This document shows, one piece after another, positions 50,177-59,231 of a stretch of 64,000 nt of DNA. The position numbers and the translations under genes were made by a program. Origin of the DNA: Phocaeicola massiliensis B84634 = Timone 84634 = DSM 17679 = JCM 13223 (lineage in GTDB: Bacteria > Bacteroidota > Bacteroidia > Bacteroidales > Bacteroidaceae); contig NZ_KB905472.1 in NCBI RefSeq assembly GCF_000382445.1, forward strand, positions 2,873,603-2,937,602, read 5' to 3'. Position 1 is the first letter of the stretch; each line of letters starts with the position of its first letter. The notes beneath the pieces are model-generated. The model worked only from the letters and a program-made list of their open reading frames with translations, was not told the origin of the DNA and did not search any database.

Positions 50177-51385
50177 TCAGATTTCTTCGTCCTTGTGGTT
50201 ATTATAATAAACACGCAATGGTGTTGAAGTTACTTTGATAAAGCCTTTCGCATCTTCTGCCGTCCAGCCTTTCTGCATTTCACCATATTCACCAAACTTA
50301 GTCTTCACCAAATCGTCTTTAGATTCAACGCCTACCGTAGAGAACGAAAGCGGACGGAGCTCAAGGATAGCCGTACCGTTGACATTGCGCTGCGATTCCT
50401 GAAGCATAGCTTCGATATCGCGCATCACCGGTTCCAGATACTGGCTTTCATGCAAGAACATGCCATACCAGTTGGCAACCTGGTCTTTCCAGTATTGCTG
50501 CCATTTACTCAAAGTATATTTTTCAAGGAAACGGTGTGCACCGATAATCAGCATCGGGGCAGCAGCTTCGAAACCTACACGCCCTTTGATACCGATAATG
50601 GTATCTCCCACGTGCATATCGCGACCGATACCGTATGCAGCACCGATTTCTTCCACTTTTTGGATAGCCTTAATCGGATCGTCGAATTTTTCATCATTCA
50701 CAGCTTTCAACTCACCTTTTTCAAAAGTAAGACGAAGTTGTTCGCTGCCTTCTTTAGTCACTTGTTTTAAGTATGCACTTTCGGGCAATCCCTGTGCAGA
50801 GTCCAAAATCTCACCGCCACAGATAGAAGTTCCCCAAAGACCTACATTATATGAATATTTCAACTTTGTGAAATCAGCTGCGAAACCATGTTCGTTCAAG
50901 TAATCGATTTCCTGCTGACGGCTCAACGCCATATCGCGGGTAAGGGTAATAATTTCTACCCCCGGAGCCAATACCAGGAAAGTCATATCAAAACGGATTT
51001 GGTCGTTACCCGCACCGGTTGAGCCGTGGGCGATAGCATCAGCACCTATTTCATTGGCATAACGGGCAATAGCCAATCCTTGGAAGATACGTTCCGAACT
51101 TACAGAAATAGGATAAGTTCCGTTGCGAAGAACATTACCGAATACCATGTATTTCAAGCTCTTTTCATAATACTCCCGAGTAACGTCCAAAGTTACATAT
51201 TTCACCGCTCCCAGCTTATAAGCATTTTCTTCGTTCTGCTTCAGCTGTTCTTCACTGAAACCACCGGTGTTTGCACAAGCTGCATACACTTCATACCCTT
51301 TTTCCTTAGCCAGATACATTACAGTGAACGAAGTATCAAGACCGCCACTGAACGCAACTACTACTTTTTTCTTTTTTTCTTCCAT
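50177..51385 (-). CDS. argG: Argininosuccinate synthase
   Basis: A 402-residue ligase joining citrulline and aspartate with ATP. The P-loop is VVVAFSGGLDTSFTVMYLA, and AHGSTGAGNDQIRFD is the second family signature. Cytoplasmic. It lies 31 bases after the GNAT gene and two bases before argC. No argH is in the window, so the last step is encoded elsewhere. Confidence 0.96.
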   Translation of the reverse strand: MEEKKKKVVVAFSGGLDTSFTVMYLAKEKGYEVYAACANTGGFSEEQLKQNEENAYKLGAVKYVTLDVTREYYEKSLKYMVFGNVLRNGTYPISVSSERIFQGLAIARYANEIGADAIAHGSTGAGNDQIRFDMTFLVLAPGVEIITLTRDMALSRQQEIDYLNEHGFAADFTKLKYSYNVGLWGTSICGGEILDSAQGLPESAYLKQVTKEGSEQLRLTFEKGELKAVNDEKFDDPIKAIQKVEEIGAAYGIGRDMHVGDTIIGIKGRVGFEAAAPMLIIGAHRFLEKYTLSKWQQYWKDQVANWYGMFLHESQYLEPVMRDIEAMLQESQRNVNGTAILELRPLSFSTVGVESKDDLVKTKFGEYGEMQKGWTAEDAKGFIKVTSTPLRVYYNNHKDEEI

Positions 51386-51416
51386 AATAATATGTGTTTT
51401 TTCTATTATTTCTTCT

Positions 51417-51974
51417 TTAAATCGTGTCTTCCTCGTGTAAAGACGGATCGTAAAGCATCGCAGTACAAATACAGAACTTACGGTTTTTTGCCATCAATAT
51501 ATCATGATTGACACATCCTTCACAACCTTTCCAAAAAGCTTCATCGTCCGTCAACTCATTGAATGTAACAGGAACGTAGCCCAATTCCGTATTCATTTTC
51601 ATTACAGCTGCACCACTTGTCAGACTGAAAATCTTAGCTTTCGGCCATCGTAAACGCGCCAATCGGAAAGACGCCGCCTTAATGCGTTTTGCCAATCCCA
51701 AGCCACGATAATCAGGATGAACAATCAACCCTGAAGTGGCCACATATTGCTTGTTTCCCCACGACTCAATATAAGTAAAGCCTGCAAACTCTTCGCCACA
51801 TAAAGCGATAATCGCTTTTCCTTCTCTCATTTTAGTCGCCACGTATTCATGTGTGCGTTCTGCGATGCCCGTTCCGCGTACCTTAGCTGCTTCCCTGATG
51901 GTATCTAAAATTTTATCAACGTAAACTTCATGTGAGGCATCAGCCACCATCACATCAACTTGTTTAGCATCCAT
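51417..51974 (-). CDS. GNAT acyltransferase, probable N-acylglutamate synthase
   Basis: A 185-residue GNAT-fold protein. The acyl-CoA-binding stretch is LIVHPDYRGLGLAKRIKAASF (A-motif R-G-x-G-x-A). FSLTSGAAVMKMNTELGYVPV is the following strand and helix. A Cys-rich tail (GCEGCVNHDILMAKNRKFCICT) is unusual for a GNAT and might bind metal. Placed between argR and argG, it probably supplies N-acyl (succinyl or acetyl) glutamate in place of a classical ArgA; the syntenic B. thetaiotaomicron gene has, as I recall, been given that role. Confidence 0.8.
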   Translation of the reverse strand: MDAKQVDVMVADASHEVYVDKILDTIREAAKVRGTGIAERTHEYVATKMREGKAIIALCGEEFAGFTYIESWGNKQYVATSGLIVHPDYRGLGLAKRIKAASFRLARLRWPKAKIFSLTSGAAVMKMNTELGYVPVTFNELTDDEAFWKGCEGCVNHDILMAKNRKFCICTAMLYDPSLHEEDTI

Positions 51975-51993
51975 TTCTTATTCTATATTATTT

Positions 51994-52470
51994 TTATTGT
52001 ATATTCGGTATAATGAGTGAAAGTGCGTTCTTCACCCCGGTCTCTGTGCAGCCTTCGCGCACCACAAGCATAATGGTATCATCTCCGGCAATAGTTCCCA
52101 GAATTTCATCAAATTCTTTACTATCAATATCATAAGCCAAACTGCTGGCATAACCGGGACGAGTTTTTATCACAGCCAGATTTGCCGAGAACTCAATGGA
52201 AATAAAGCCATTATGCATTAATAATTCGCCGGCCGAATGCTGTTCGGTCATACGCTTATACATTGTATTATTAGGTAATACGTATACATAGTTCCCATTC
52301 ATGCTGGCAGCCTTTGCAACTTTCAATTGCTTCAAATCACGTGACAGTGTAGCCTGTGTCAGGCGGAACCCCTCTTTAGCCAATTCCTGTAACAGTTCTT
52401 CCTGACTTCCTATTTCCTTGCAGGAAATTATAATTTTGATGGCATCCAGTCTGCTATTCTTGCTCTTCAT
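51994..52470 (-). CDS. argR: Arginine repressor
   Basis: A 158-residue ArgR: an N-terminal winged helix (about 6-70, IISCKEIGSQEELLQELAKEG and TQATLSRDLKQLKVAK) and a C-terminal hexamerisation/arginine-binding domain, with LVVREGCTETGVKNAL near the end and GTIAGDDTIMLV holding the Asp-Asp that contacts arginine. It heads the arginine run, 20 bases before the GNAT gene, and is likely autoregulated through the palindrome at 52542-52563. Confidence 0.94.
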   Translation of the reverse strand: MKSKNSRLDAIKIIISCKEIGSQEELLQELAKEGFRLTQATLSRDLKQLKVAKAASMNGNYVYVLPNNTMYKRMTEQHSAGELLMHNGFISIEFSANLAVIKTRPGYASSLAYDIDSKEFDEILGTIAGDDTIMLVVREGCTETGVKNALSLIIPNIQ

Positions 52471-52496
52471 ACTGCATAATTATTCTAATTCGATTG

Positions 52497-52504
52497 CAAA
52501 ATTA
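52497..52504 (-). promoter_or_regulatory. Candidate -7 box of the arginine operon
   Basis: TAATTTTG on the minus strand, 27 bases before argR, with TTTG about 23 bases upstream as the -33 element. Confidence 0.6.
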
Positions 52505-52541
52505 CGCATTGTTTGGGAATATAGATACAAAAAGCAGAATA

Positions 52542-52563
52542 TTTTTGCGCATATATGCAAAAA
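52542..52563. promoter_or_regulatory. Candidate ArgR operator
   Basis: TTTTTGC and GCAAAAA flank eight bases (GCATATAT), a 22-base near-palindrome just upstream of the -33 region of argR. Its size and position suit an ARG box, but the sequence is not the enterobacterial consensus. Confidence 0.4.
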
Positions 52564-52678
52564 AGTAGTGTTAAAGTTATATTTTAATCGAAAAAAGCCA
52601 TACCCAATAAGGAAGTAAGACAGAAAAACAACTGCCTTTGTCTACTTTCGACGTAACTCAATCCTTTCGTGAAACTTT

Positions 52679-54691
52679 TCAATGAATATGCAGACCGGCA
52701 ACATCATACGGATATGTAAAAGTCACAGAAGGTCCTTGTTTTGCCTGTTCGTCTACTTTATAATATCCTCCGAAATAATGAATAAAGTGAGCATTTATCT
52801 CATTACGAATCATAGCCGTTTTATTTTCAAAACGCTCCTTTGCCAATGGTGTATTAACAACCGTCACCAGTAAAAGCGATTTTTCTTCCACACGTTTTAC
52901 TGTTATATCCGAATGATAAAATTCCGTGTCCACGGTAGAGACGGCTAAACTTTCAAACAAAGAAAGTAAACGTGCCTGATCTGTTCTGACCATCTGTTTC
53001 TCCAAATCGGTATGCAACTCTGCATGCACACAGTTCTGCCCGTTTTTATCAGCCTCCTCTATCACAGCGCGAAACAGACCGATAAAGTCACAACTGCCTT
53101 CCACATATTTTATTTTCCCCGATTCAAGGCGAGAAAGCTCAAGGATATTATTCACATAGTCCAATAACTGTGTAGCATTCTCCTGAACAATCTTATTATA
53201 AGCAGATTTACTTTCTTCATCCAAATTATCCGCATCAGCCAAAATTTCGGCAAAACCCACCACAGCATTCAAAGGAGTACGTATATCATGACTGATTTCA
53301 AGTTTCAACCGTTCTTTAGCCAAATTATCAGCATGCGAAAGCTCGGCAGCCTTTATCGCCTCCTTTTCTGCCAAAGCAATTCTCTTTGATAAGTAACCGG
53401 TATAAAGATAAAACAACAGCATCAAAACCAATAGTACACCCAAAATCATAATAGCCCGAAGATAGTTCAGGTTAGTAATCTTTTGCTTTTCCATCAGCAA
53501 TTCATTGATTTGATAATTCTCTTTTACTTGTTCCAACTGACTGGTGGTTGTAGCTATACTCAAAGAATCCTGTTTATGCAGCAAAAACTTCAATGTATGG
53601 ATGCCTTCGTTCCAGTCACCCTTATCACGCAATATCAAAGACTTATAAAAAATAAGAGTTTCGAATACATCTATATGTCCCCTTTCGACAAACGGAGCGA
53701 CCTGGTCTATCAATGCGATTCCTTTATCATATTCCTGTGTCCGGGCATAATACTGCAATTCCATCAATTGTATATTCAGCCAATACACCGAATCCACTTC
53801 CGGAGTAAGCAAGTTTTTGGCTTTTTCAAGGAATTCAGCCGTTTTAGAATAATCCTTATGATGCATATAATAACGAACATACCTGGTTTGACAATCCACC
53901 ATTACATCTCTCCAATTATTCACAGTCTTGGGCTCTTTAGACAACACTTCTTTCAACAAGCCCTCCATTTTCTCTAAATAAAACAAAACAGAATCTCTCT
54001 TCACTCTATCGGGGTCCTTAGAAGGCAAACCGGAAACAATATCAGCATATCTACTTGATAAACGAGAAAGAATATCAATGCGCAAACTCAATTTAGTCGT
54101 TTTCTTGCAAGCCCGATACCCTTTTAGAAGAGCTGCAAGTGCTTCATCCGAACGATTAAAAGCAGCATACGTACATCCCAAACTATTATAGGCAGCCACT
54201 ATGCCATTATTACTTTTTCTCTCTTGTGCCTCTTTCAAAACTTCTTTTGCCACAAAAGCCGCCTTTTCATTCATTTTTTTAGAAGCCAGCACGCGACTGA
54301 TAGCAGCCTTTTGTTCCAGATAATAATCATACTTGCCTATCTTGGAAGCAAGTTCCTGCAACTCATCCACCCAAAGGGTGATACTGTCCAAATCATGTTT
54401 TTTATCATAACAGACAGCCAGATAATAGGCGCCCAAATTCTCATAATAGATATTCCGCTGCTTACGTGCTTCTTCATAAAGGCACTTGGCAAAAAACACA
54501 TTATAAGGAGGATTCTGATGCAAATATGCCGCGTCCAGCAACACAGACAAACGAGAAGTATCTGCTGGTAAATGTTCCACCTTCCTCATCAAACTGTCAC
54601 GAAAAGCAATCGTATCATCCCCTTTCCATCCCCGGGAAAAGAGACATGAAAACGAAATCAGACAAGATACCAGTGTTATAATTTTCTTCAT
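52679..54691 (-). CDS. TPR sensor protein with HisKA but degenerate ATPase domain
   Basis: A 670-residue membrane protein built like a sensor kinase: signal peptide (MKKIITLVSCLISFSCLFS), periplasmic TPR repeats (about 40-390), one membrane helix (about 411-431) and a HisKA domain with His468 in LEISHDIRTPLNAVVGF. The ATPase region is not a working one by eye. The N-box place reads LLSLFESLAVSTVDTEF with no conserved Asn pair, and no DxGxG or GLGLxI loops are found before the end. It probably cannot phosphorylate by itself. It follows the intact kinase (54707-56575) by 15 bases, so it may be a partner or phospho-acceptor. Confidence 0.85.
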   Translation of the reverse strand: MKKIITLVSCLISFSCLFSRGWKGDDTIAFRDSLMRKVEHLPADTSRLSVLLDAAYLHQNPPYNVFFAKCLYEEARKQRNIYYENLGAYYLAVCYDKKHDLDSITLWVDELQELASKIGKYDYYLEQKAAISRVLASKKMNEKAAFVAKEVLKEAQERKSNNGIVAAYNSLGCTYAAFNRSDEALAALLKGYRACKKTTKLSLRIDILSRLSSRYADIVSGLPSKDPDRVKRDSVLFYLEKMEGLLKEVLSKEPKTVNNWRDVMVDCQTRYVRYYMHHKDYSKTAEFLEKAKNLLTPEVDSVYWLNIQLMELQYYARTQEYDKGIALIDQVAPFVERGHIDVFETLIFYKSLILRDKGDWNEGIHTLKFLLHKQDSLSIATTTSQLEQVKENYQINELLMEKQKITNLNYLRAIMILGVLLVLMLLFYLYTGYLSKRIALAEKEAIKAAELSHADNLAKERLKLEISHDIRTPLNAVVGFAEILADADNLDEESKSAYNKIVQENATQLLDYVNNILELSRLESGKIKYVEGSCDFIGLFRAVIEEADKNGQNCVHAELHTDLEKQMVRTDQARLLSLFESLAVSTVDTEFYHSDITVKRVEEKSLLLVTVVNTPLAKERFENKTAMIRNEINAHFIHYFGGYYKVDEQAKQGPSVTFTYPYDVAGLHIH

Positions 54692-54706
54692 ATTATGATA
54701 CTCTGC

Positions 54707-56575
54707 TTATAATAGTGTCGATTTATACTTTAACGGATGAGTAAAACAAAAACGTGCCCCTCGGGTATAATCTCCGTCAATCCATATCTTACCACCTACG
54801 AACGTCACTATCAGCCGGCAGATAGAAAGTCCCAAACCGGTCCCCTGTACAAACTCATTCAATTTTTCAAAACGTTCGAAAATAAGTTTCTGCTTTTCCT
54901 TTGGAATGCCGCAACCTGTATCCGCCACCGAAAAGAGAGCTGTCCCGTCATTTGCCTTTTCGAGTTTAAGCACAACAGAACCTTCTTTAGTAAACTTAAC
55001 AGCATTCACCAACAAATTTATCAACACCTGCCTCAGTCGCGAATCATCCGTTTCGAGCTTCAACGAAGCAAGAGCTGTCTCAAATTCCAACCTTACATTC
55101 AGTTTATAAGAGGCGCGTATGGTTTCTATTACTTCATTGCATATCTTTACCGCATCATGCTCCTTCATATTGAAGTGAATATTGTCTTCTTCAAAATCCG
55201 ACAAATCAAGTATATCATTTATCAGTTTCAGCAGTTGATGCGAATTGACACGGATAATCTCACAAGCTTGCTTACGGGAGTCGTCATCCATGCCCATATC
55301 CTCTTCCGACGCCAACAAAGTGGAGAAACCCACAATAGCATTTAACGGCGTACGCACTTCATGGCTCATATTAGAAAGGAACATATTCTTTTTGCGAATG
55401 GCATTCTCTGCCTTCCGCCTCATCTCCTCCTGCTTTCTTTTTGATTCCTTCAATTTGAATATTTTCTTCCAACTCAGAAAAATAAGATAAAACAGCACCA
55501 AGACACAAACAGCAATTCCGGTCACATAATAGCGGTTGGACAGAGTACGCCGGTGTTCATTCATAAACTTCAGCCGATCTGCCTGAAAACGAGTGCAAAG
55601 CCGGTCAATCTCCTTAGGATAATTCTTATTAAATACAGACTTCACATAAGCATATACGTTAGCAAACTGTTTAAAAGCCTCCTGCTCTTTCCCCATCATA
55701 ACATACAATTCTGCCTTATTACGCATTGCATCAATATACAATCCGCGATTGCTCTGCGGTGCCTTTCCTTTAAAGAAACGGTCGTAAACATCCAACGCCT
55801 TTTCATATTCTTCCTTACTCTCATAATAAGCCGCCTCGGTTATCAACAGATGCCGGATAATCCCCACCGGCAGCATCGGTTCTAACTTCCAAGCCTCCTT
55901 TAAGTAGTTGTCGGCTTCATCCGGCACCCCCGCCTGAATACAATAGTAAGCATTATAATTATAAAACAATGCCTGTTCCACCGGAGATAAATCTTCCGAC
56001 AAATACTCATTTATGCGCTCTATATACAATTTAGCCTTCCCAATATTCTTCAAATGCAGAAGATTATCCACCAATTGCATCAGCAGTATTTTTGTAAGAA
56101 TCTGATTATCCGAAGGATCTTTTAACTGCTTTAAAGCCTCTTCAAGTGATGTTCCCGCTTCCTCCAACCGGTTCATGTGACTATACACTTCACCAATTGC
56201 ACTGAGCGACATTGCCATTCCGAATTTGTGGTTCATTGCCTGAGCTTTAGAGTACATCATATCACTTTGAGCAACGGCAATGCGACTCTCCCCCCTAAGA
56301 ATATGCGAACGGATTACGACCCTCTTCAATTCAAAATATTCATCATATTTGCCTATAGAATCCAATACAGTAGTCAGACTGTCCCCAAAAAGAGCGATAC
56401 TATCATTCCTCTCTGTATGAATAAAGCCGGCATTTTGCCTGAATGAATGGATATATTTTTGTTGCAATTCATAAGATTGGGGCTGCCGTTGTTCAGCATC
56501 CCACGCTCTTGCCGGATTAACATTTATCAAGCATAATAAAGAGAGAACAATAAGATGTCCGACTATTTTTTTCAT
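54707..56575 (-). CDS. TPR-containing membrane sensor histidine kinase
   Basis: A 622-residue kinase with signal peptide (ending PARA, 24), periplasmic TPRs (about 60-330), membrane helix (about 350-368) and HisKA with His405 in NMSHEVRTPLNAIVGF. The ATPase domain is intact: NLLVNAVKFTKEGS, DTGCGIPKEKQK and GTGLGLSICRLIV. There is no receiver or DNA-binding domain. Together with the defective kinase 15 bases downstream it forms a two-gene unit; no response regulator gene is near. The input signal is unknown. Confidence 0.92.
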   Translation of the reverse strand: MKKIVGHLIVLSLLCLINVNPARAWDAEQRQPQSYELQQKYIHSFRQNAGFIHTERNDSIALFGDSLTTVLDSIGKYDEYFELKRVVIRSHILRGESRIAVAQSDMMYSKAQAMNHKFGMAMSLSAIGEVYSHMNRLEEAGTSLEEALKQLKDPSDNQILTKILLMQLVDNLLHLKNIGKAKLYIERINEYLSEDLSPVEQALFYNYNAYYCIQAGVPDEADNYLKEAWKLEPMLPVGIIRHLLITEAAYYESKEEYEKALDVYDRFFKGKAPQSNRGLYIDAMRNKAELYVMMGKEQEAFKQFANVYAYVKSVFNKNYPKEIDRLCTRFQADRLKFMNEHRRTLSNRYYVTGIAVCVLVLFYLIFLSWKKIFKLKESKRKQEEMRRKAENAIRKKNMFLSNMSHEVRTPLNAIVGFSTLLASEEDMGMDDDSRKQACEIIRVNSHQLLKLINDILDLSDFEEDNIHFNMKEHDAVKICNEVIETIRASYKLNVRLEFETALASLKLETDDSRLRQVLINLLVNAVKFTKEGSVVLKLEKANDGTALFSVADTGCGIPKEKQKLIFERFEKLNEFVQGTGLGLSICRLIVTFVGGKIWIDGDYTRGARFCFTHPLKYKSTLL

Positions 56576-56740
56576 TCTTAATTAAACCTTCATACATTTT
56601 TCATTTAGCGAAGGTATTGATATTCTGTCATTTCACCAAAGAAGTTACCAGAAAAGTAAGAATAATATGTTTTAGGGCATTTACCACGCATTCGAACAGT
56701 TATTATATCAAAAAAAGAGGAACAGTTTAAAAGAATGAGT

Positions 56741-56748
56741 TATTTTTG
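56741..56748 (+). promoter_or_regulatory. Candidate -7 box for the rhamnulokinase gene
   Basis: TATTTTTG (TAnnTTTG), 38 bases before the ATG at 56787. Confidence 0.5.
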
Positions 56749-56786
56749 CAGTATCATTAATTCCTTAAATTATCAATTGCAGAAAC

Positions 56787-58268
56787 ATGGAACACACTTA
56801 TTTCTTTGCAGTAGACCTGGGAGCCACCAGCGGACGAACCATTTTAGGTTGCCTGGGAGACGGCAAATTAGAGTTGAAAGAGGTTACCCGCTTTCCCAAT
56901 CATATAATAGAGGCCTGCGGTCATTGTTACTGGGACATTTATGCCCTTTACCGCGAAATCATCAACGGACTCAAAACAATAGCCAAAGACAACATTCCCA
57001 TCCGTTCCATCGGTATCGACACATGGGGGGTGGATTTCGCACTTATCGGTAAGGATGGCGAACTGCTCCGCAATCCCTATTGCTATCGTGACCCACATAC
57101 AGTAGGAGCACCCGAAGAATACTTCACGCACATTCCTCGCGAAAGAGTATATGATATTACCGGCATTCAGATAATGAATTTCAATTCATTATTCCAGTTA
57201 TCGACACTACACCGCAATCATTGCACCGCATTGGAAGCAGCAGACAAAATTCTCTTTATGCCCGATGCATTGGGCTATATGCTCACCGGAAAAATGGTCA
57301 CCGAATATACAATTGCCTCTACTTCACAAATACTGAACCCGCGCACCAAACGTTTTGAAAAAGAACTGCTGGACGTAGTGGGAGTCAGAGAAGAACAATT
57401 CGGCCGGTTTGTCTTCCCCGGAGAGCAAATCGGAGTACTGACAGAAGAGGTACAGAAACTGACCGGTCTGGGAGCTGTTCCCGTCATCTCGGTAGCCGGA
57501 CACGACACCGCCTCGGCTGTGGCAGCAGTACCGGCTCAGAACGAGAATTTCGCCTATCTAAGCTCAGGCACATGGAGCCTGATGGGTATCGAAGTAAAAG
57601 ATGCCATTATCAACAAAGAAAGCTACGAACAGAACTTCACCAATGAAGGAGGAGTGGAAGGTACTACCCGGTTCCTGAAAAACATCTGCGGTATGTGGTT
57701 GCTCGAACGATGCCGCAAGGAATGGGAAACAACCAACAACAGTTATTCTTATACCGAATTGATTGACGCTGCTTTGGCAGCACCCGCTTTCCGCAGTCTT
57801 ATCAATCCCGATGCCCCATGTTTCCAAAATCCGGCATCCATGATCAAGGCTATCGCCGGATATTGCAAACAGACCGGTCAACCTGTCCCCGAAACATACG
57901 GAGAAATAACCCGTTGCATCTTTGATAGTTTATCCATGCGCTACAAACAGATATTCAGTGTGCTGCAAAAGATTGCGCCATTCCCTATCGAAAAATTACA
58001 CATAATCGGCGGAGGCTCACGCAATAACCTACTCAGCCAATTCACCTGCAATGCAGTGGGTGTTCCTGTCATGGCAGGACCGAGTGAGGGAACAGCAATC
58101 GGCAATATCATGCTGCAGGCAAAAGCAAACGGACTGGTAAACGACATTGCCGCCATGCGCCGTCTCATCAGTACCTCTGTAGAGACCGTCTCCTTCGAGC
58201 CGCAGAATACAACCCAATGGGAAGAAGCTTATCATAAATATCTTGCCTGTTACAGAGAGGATATTTAA
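56787..58268 (+). CDS. rhaB: Rhamnulokinase
   Basis: A 493-residue FGGY-family sugar kinase phosphorylating rhamnulose (or a similar ketose) at C1. The N-terminal FAVDLGATSGRTILG is the phosphate-1 motif, SIGIDTWGVDFALI is the sugar-binding segment, SVAGHDTASAVAAVP and LSSGTWSLMG are in the hinge, and IIGGGSRNNLLSQFTCNAV is the C-terminal ATP site. It is followed 47 bases later by the aldolase. In B. thetaiotaomicron, as I recall, the rhamnose genes also lie next to argR, which supports rhamnulose as substrate. L-fuculose is the main alternative. Confidence 0.88.
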   Translation: MEHTYFFAVDLGATSGRTILGCLGDGKLELKEVTRFPNHIIEACGHCYWDIYALYREIINGLKTIAKDNIPIRSIGIDTWGVDFALIGKDGELLRNPYCYRDPHTVGAPEEYFTHIPRERVYDITGIQIMNFNSLFQLSTLHRNHCTALEAADKILFMPDALGYMLTGKMVTEYTIASTSQILNPRTKRFEKELLDVVGVREEQFGRFVFPGEQIGVLTEEVQKLTGLGAVPVISVAGHDTASAVAAVPAQNENFAYLSSGTWSLMGIEVKDAIINKESYEQNFTNEGGVEGTTRFLKNICGMWLLERCRKEWETTNNSYSYTELIDAALAAPAFRSLINPDAPCFQNPASMIKAIAGYCKQTGQPVPETYGEITRCIFDSLSMRYKQIFSVLQKIAPFPIEKLHIIGGGSRNNLLSQFTCNAVGVPVMAGPSEGTAIGNIMLQAKANGLVNDIAAMRRLISTSVETVSFEPQNTTQWEEAYHKYLACYREDI

Positions 58269-58275
58269 TATTTGC

Positions 58276-58283
58276 TATATTTG
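58276..58283 (+). promoter_or_regulatory. Possible internal -7 box before the aldolase
   Basis: TATATTTG in the 47-base gap, 33 bases before the aldolase ATG. It would allow aldolase expression apart from the kinase. Confidence 0.4.
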
Positions 58284-58315
58284 TAAATTACAGAACAATC
58301 AAATCAAAAAGAAAT

Positions 58316-59125
58316 ATGAAATCAATTTTAGACAATCGCCCCGAGCTGGCACATGAAGTAAATAAAGTAGCAGAAGTTGCCGGTTATTTATGGCAAAAAG
58401 GATGGGCAGAACGCAACGGAGGAAATATCACCGTTAACATCACAGAATACGCAGACGACGAAATCCGCAATATGCCTGCCATCAGTGAAGTAAAACAAAT
58501 CGGCGTTACACTGCCTCATCTGAAAGGATGCTATTTCTATTGCAAAGGAACCAACATGCGTATGCGTGATTTAGCTCGCCGCCCCATGGACAACGGTTCT
58601 GTTATCCGCATTCTGGATGACTGCGCAAGCTACGTTATTATAGCCGACAAACCGGTTCAGCCCACCTCTGAAGTTCCTTCTCATCTGAGCGTGCATAATT
58701 ACCTCATCAGTAAAGGTTCTCCTTATAAAGCATCCGTACATACGCATCCCATCGAACTGATTGCCTTGTCGCACAACAAGAAATTCATGGAAAAAGATGT
58801 AGCCACTAACCTGCTGTGGAGTATGATTCCCGAAACAAAAGCATTCTGTCCGCGCGGCCTAGGCATGATTCCTTATGCGCTTCCCAGCTCAGTAGAACTG
58901 GCAGAAGCCACTATCAAGGAACTGGCAGACTATGATGTCGTCATGTGGGAAAAGCATGGCATCTTTGCTGTGGACCGCGATGTAATGGCAGCCTTCGACC
59001 AAATTGATGTATTGAATAAATCAGCATTGATTTATATCGCGGCAAAGAACATGGGCTTTGAACCCGACGGCATGAGCCAGGAACAAATGAAAGAAATGTC
59101 TGTCGCTTTCAATTTACCTAAATAA
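58316..59125 (+). CDS. rhaD: Rhamnulose-1-phosphate aldolase
   Basis: A 269-residue zinc-dependent class II aldolase splitting rhamnulose-1-phosphate into DHAP and L-lactaldehyde. WAERNGGNITVNIT is the phosphate-binding part, and the zinc ligands come from VHTHPIELIALS and MWEKHGIFAVDRD. Length and motifs fit RhaD rather than the shorter FucA (about 215). It pairs with the kinase upstream. No isomerase, permease or regulator gene lies between or after them, in contrast to the gene order I recall for B. thetaiotaomicron. Confidence 0.9.
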   Translation: MKSILDNRPELAHEVNKVAEVAGYLWQKGWAERNGGNITVNITEYADDEIRNMPAISEVKQIGVTLPHLKGCYFYCKGTNMRMRDLARRPMDNGSVIRILDDCASYVIIADKPVQPTSEVPSHLSVHNYLISKGSPYKASVHTHPIELIALSHNKKFMEKDVATNLLWSMIPETKAFCPRGLGMIPYALPSSVELAEATIKELADYDVVMWEKHGIFAVDRDVMAAFDQIDVLNKSALIYIAAKNMGFEPDGMSQEQMKEMSVAFNLPK

Positions 59126-59141
59126 GAATAAGAAGAAAGGG

Positions 59142-59208
59142 TATCAAAACGTTGATAACGCTGCTATTGTCACCTGTAGGGACGAGATATGCTTGTCCCC
59201 TACAGGTG
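59142..59208. repeat. Dispersed palindromic repeat, copy E
   Basis: TATCAAAACGTTGATA (a six-bp palindrome, 59142-59157) then CACCTGTAGGG (59171-59181) pairing with CCCTACAGGTG (59198-59208). This is the shortest copy. It sits between converging genes and may act as a terminator. Confidence 0.7.
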
Positions 59209-59231
59209 ATAATCTAACAGACTATACAACA

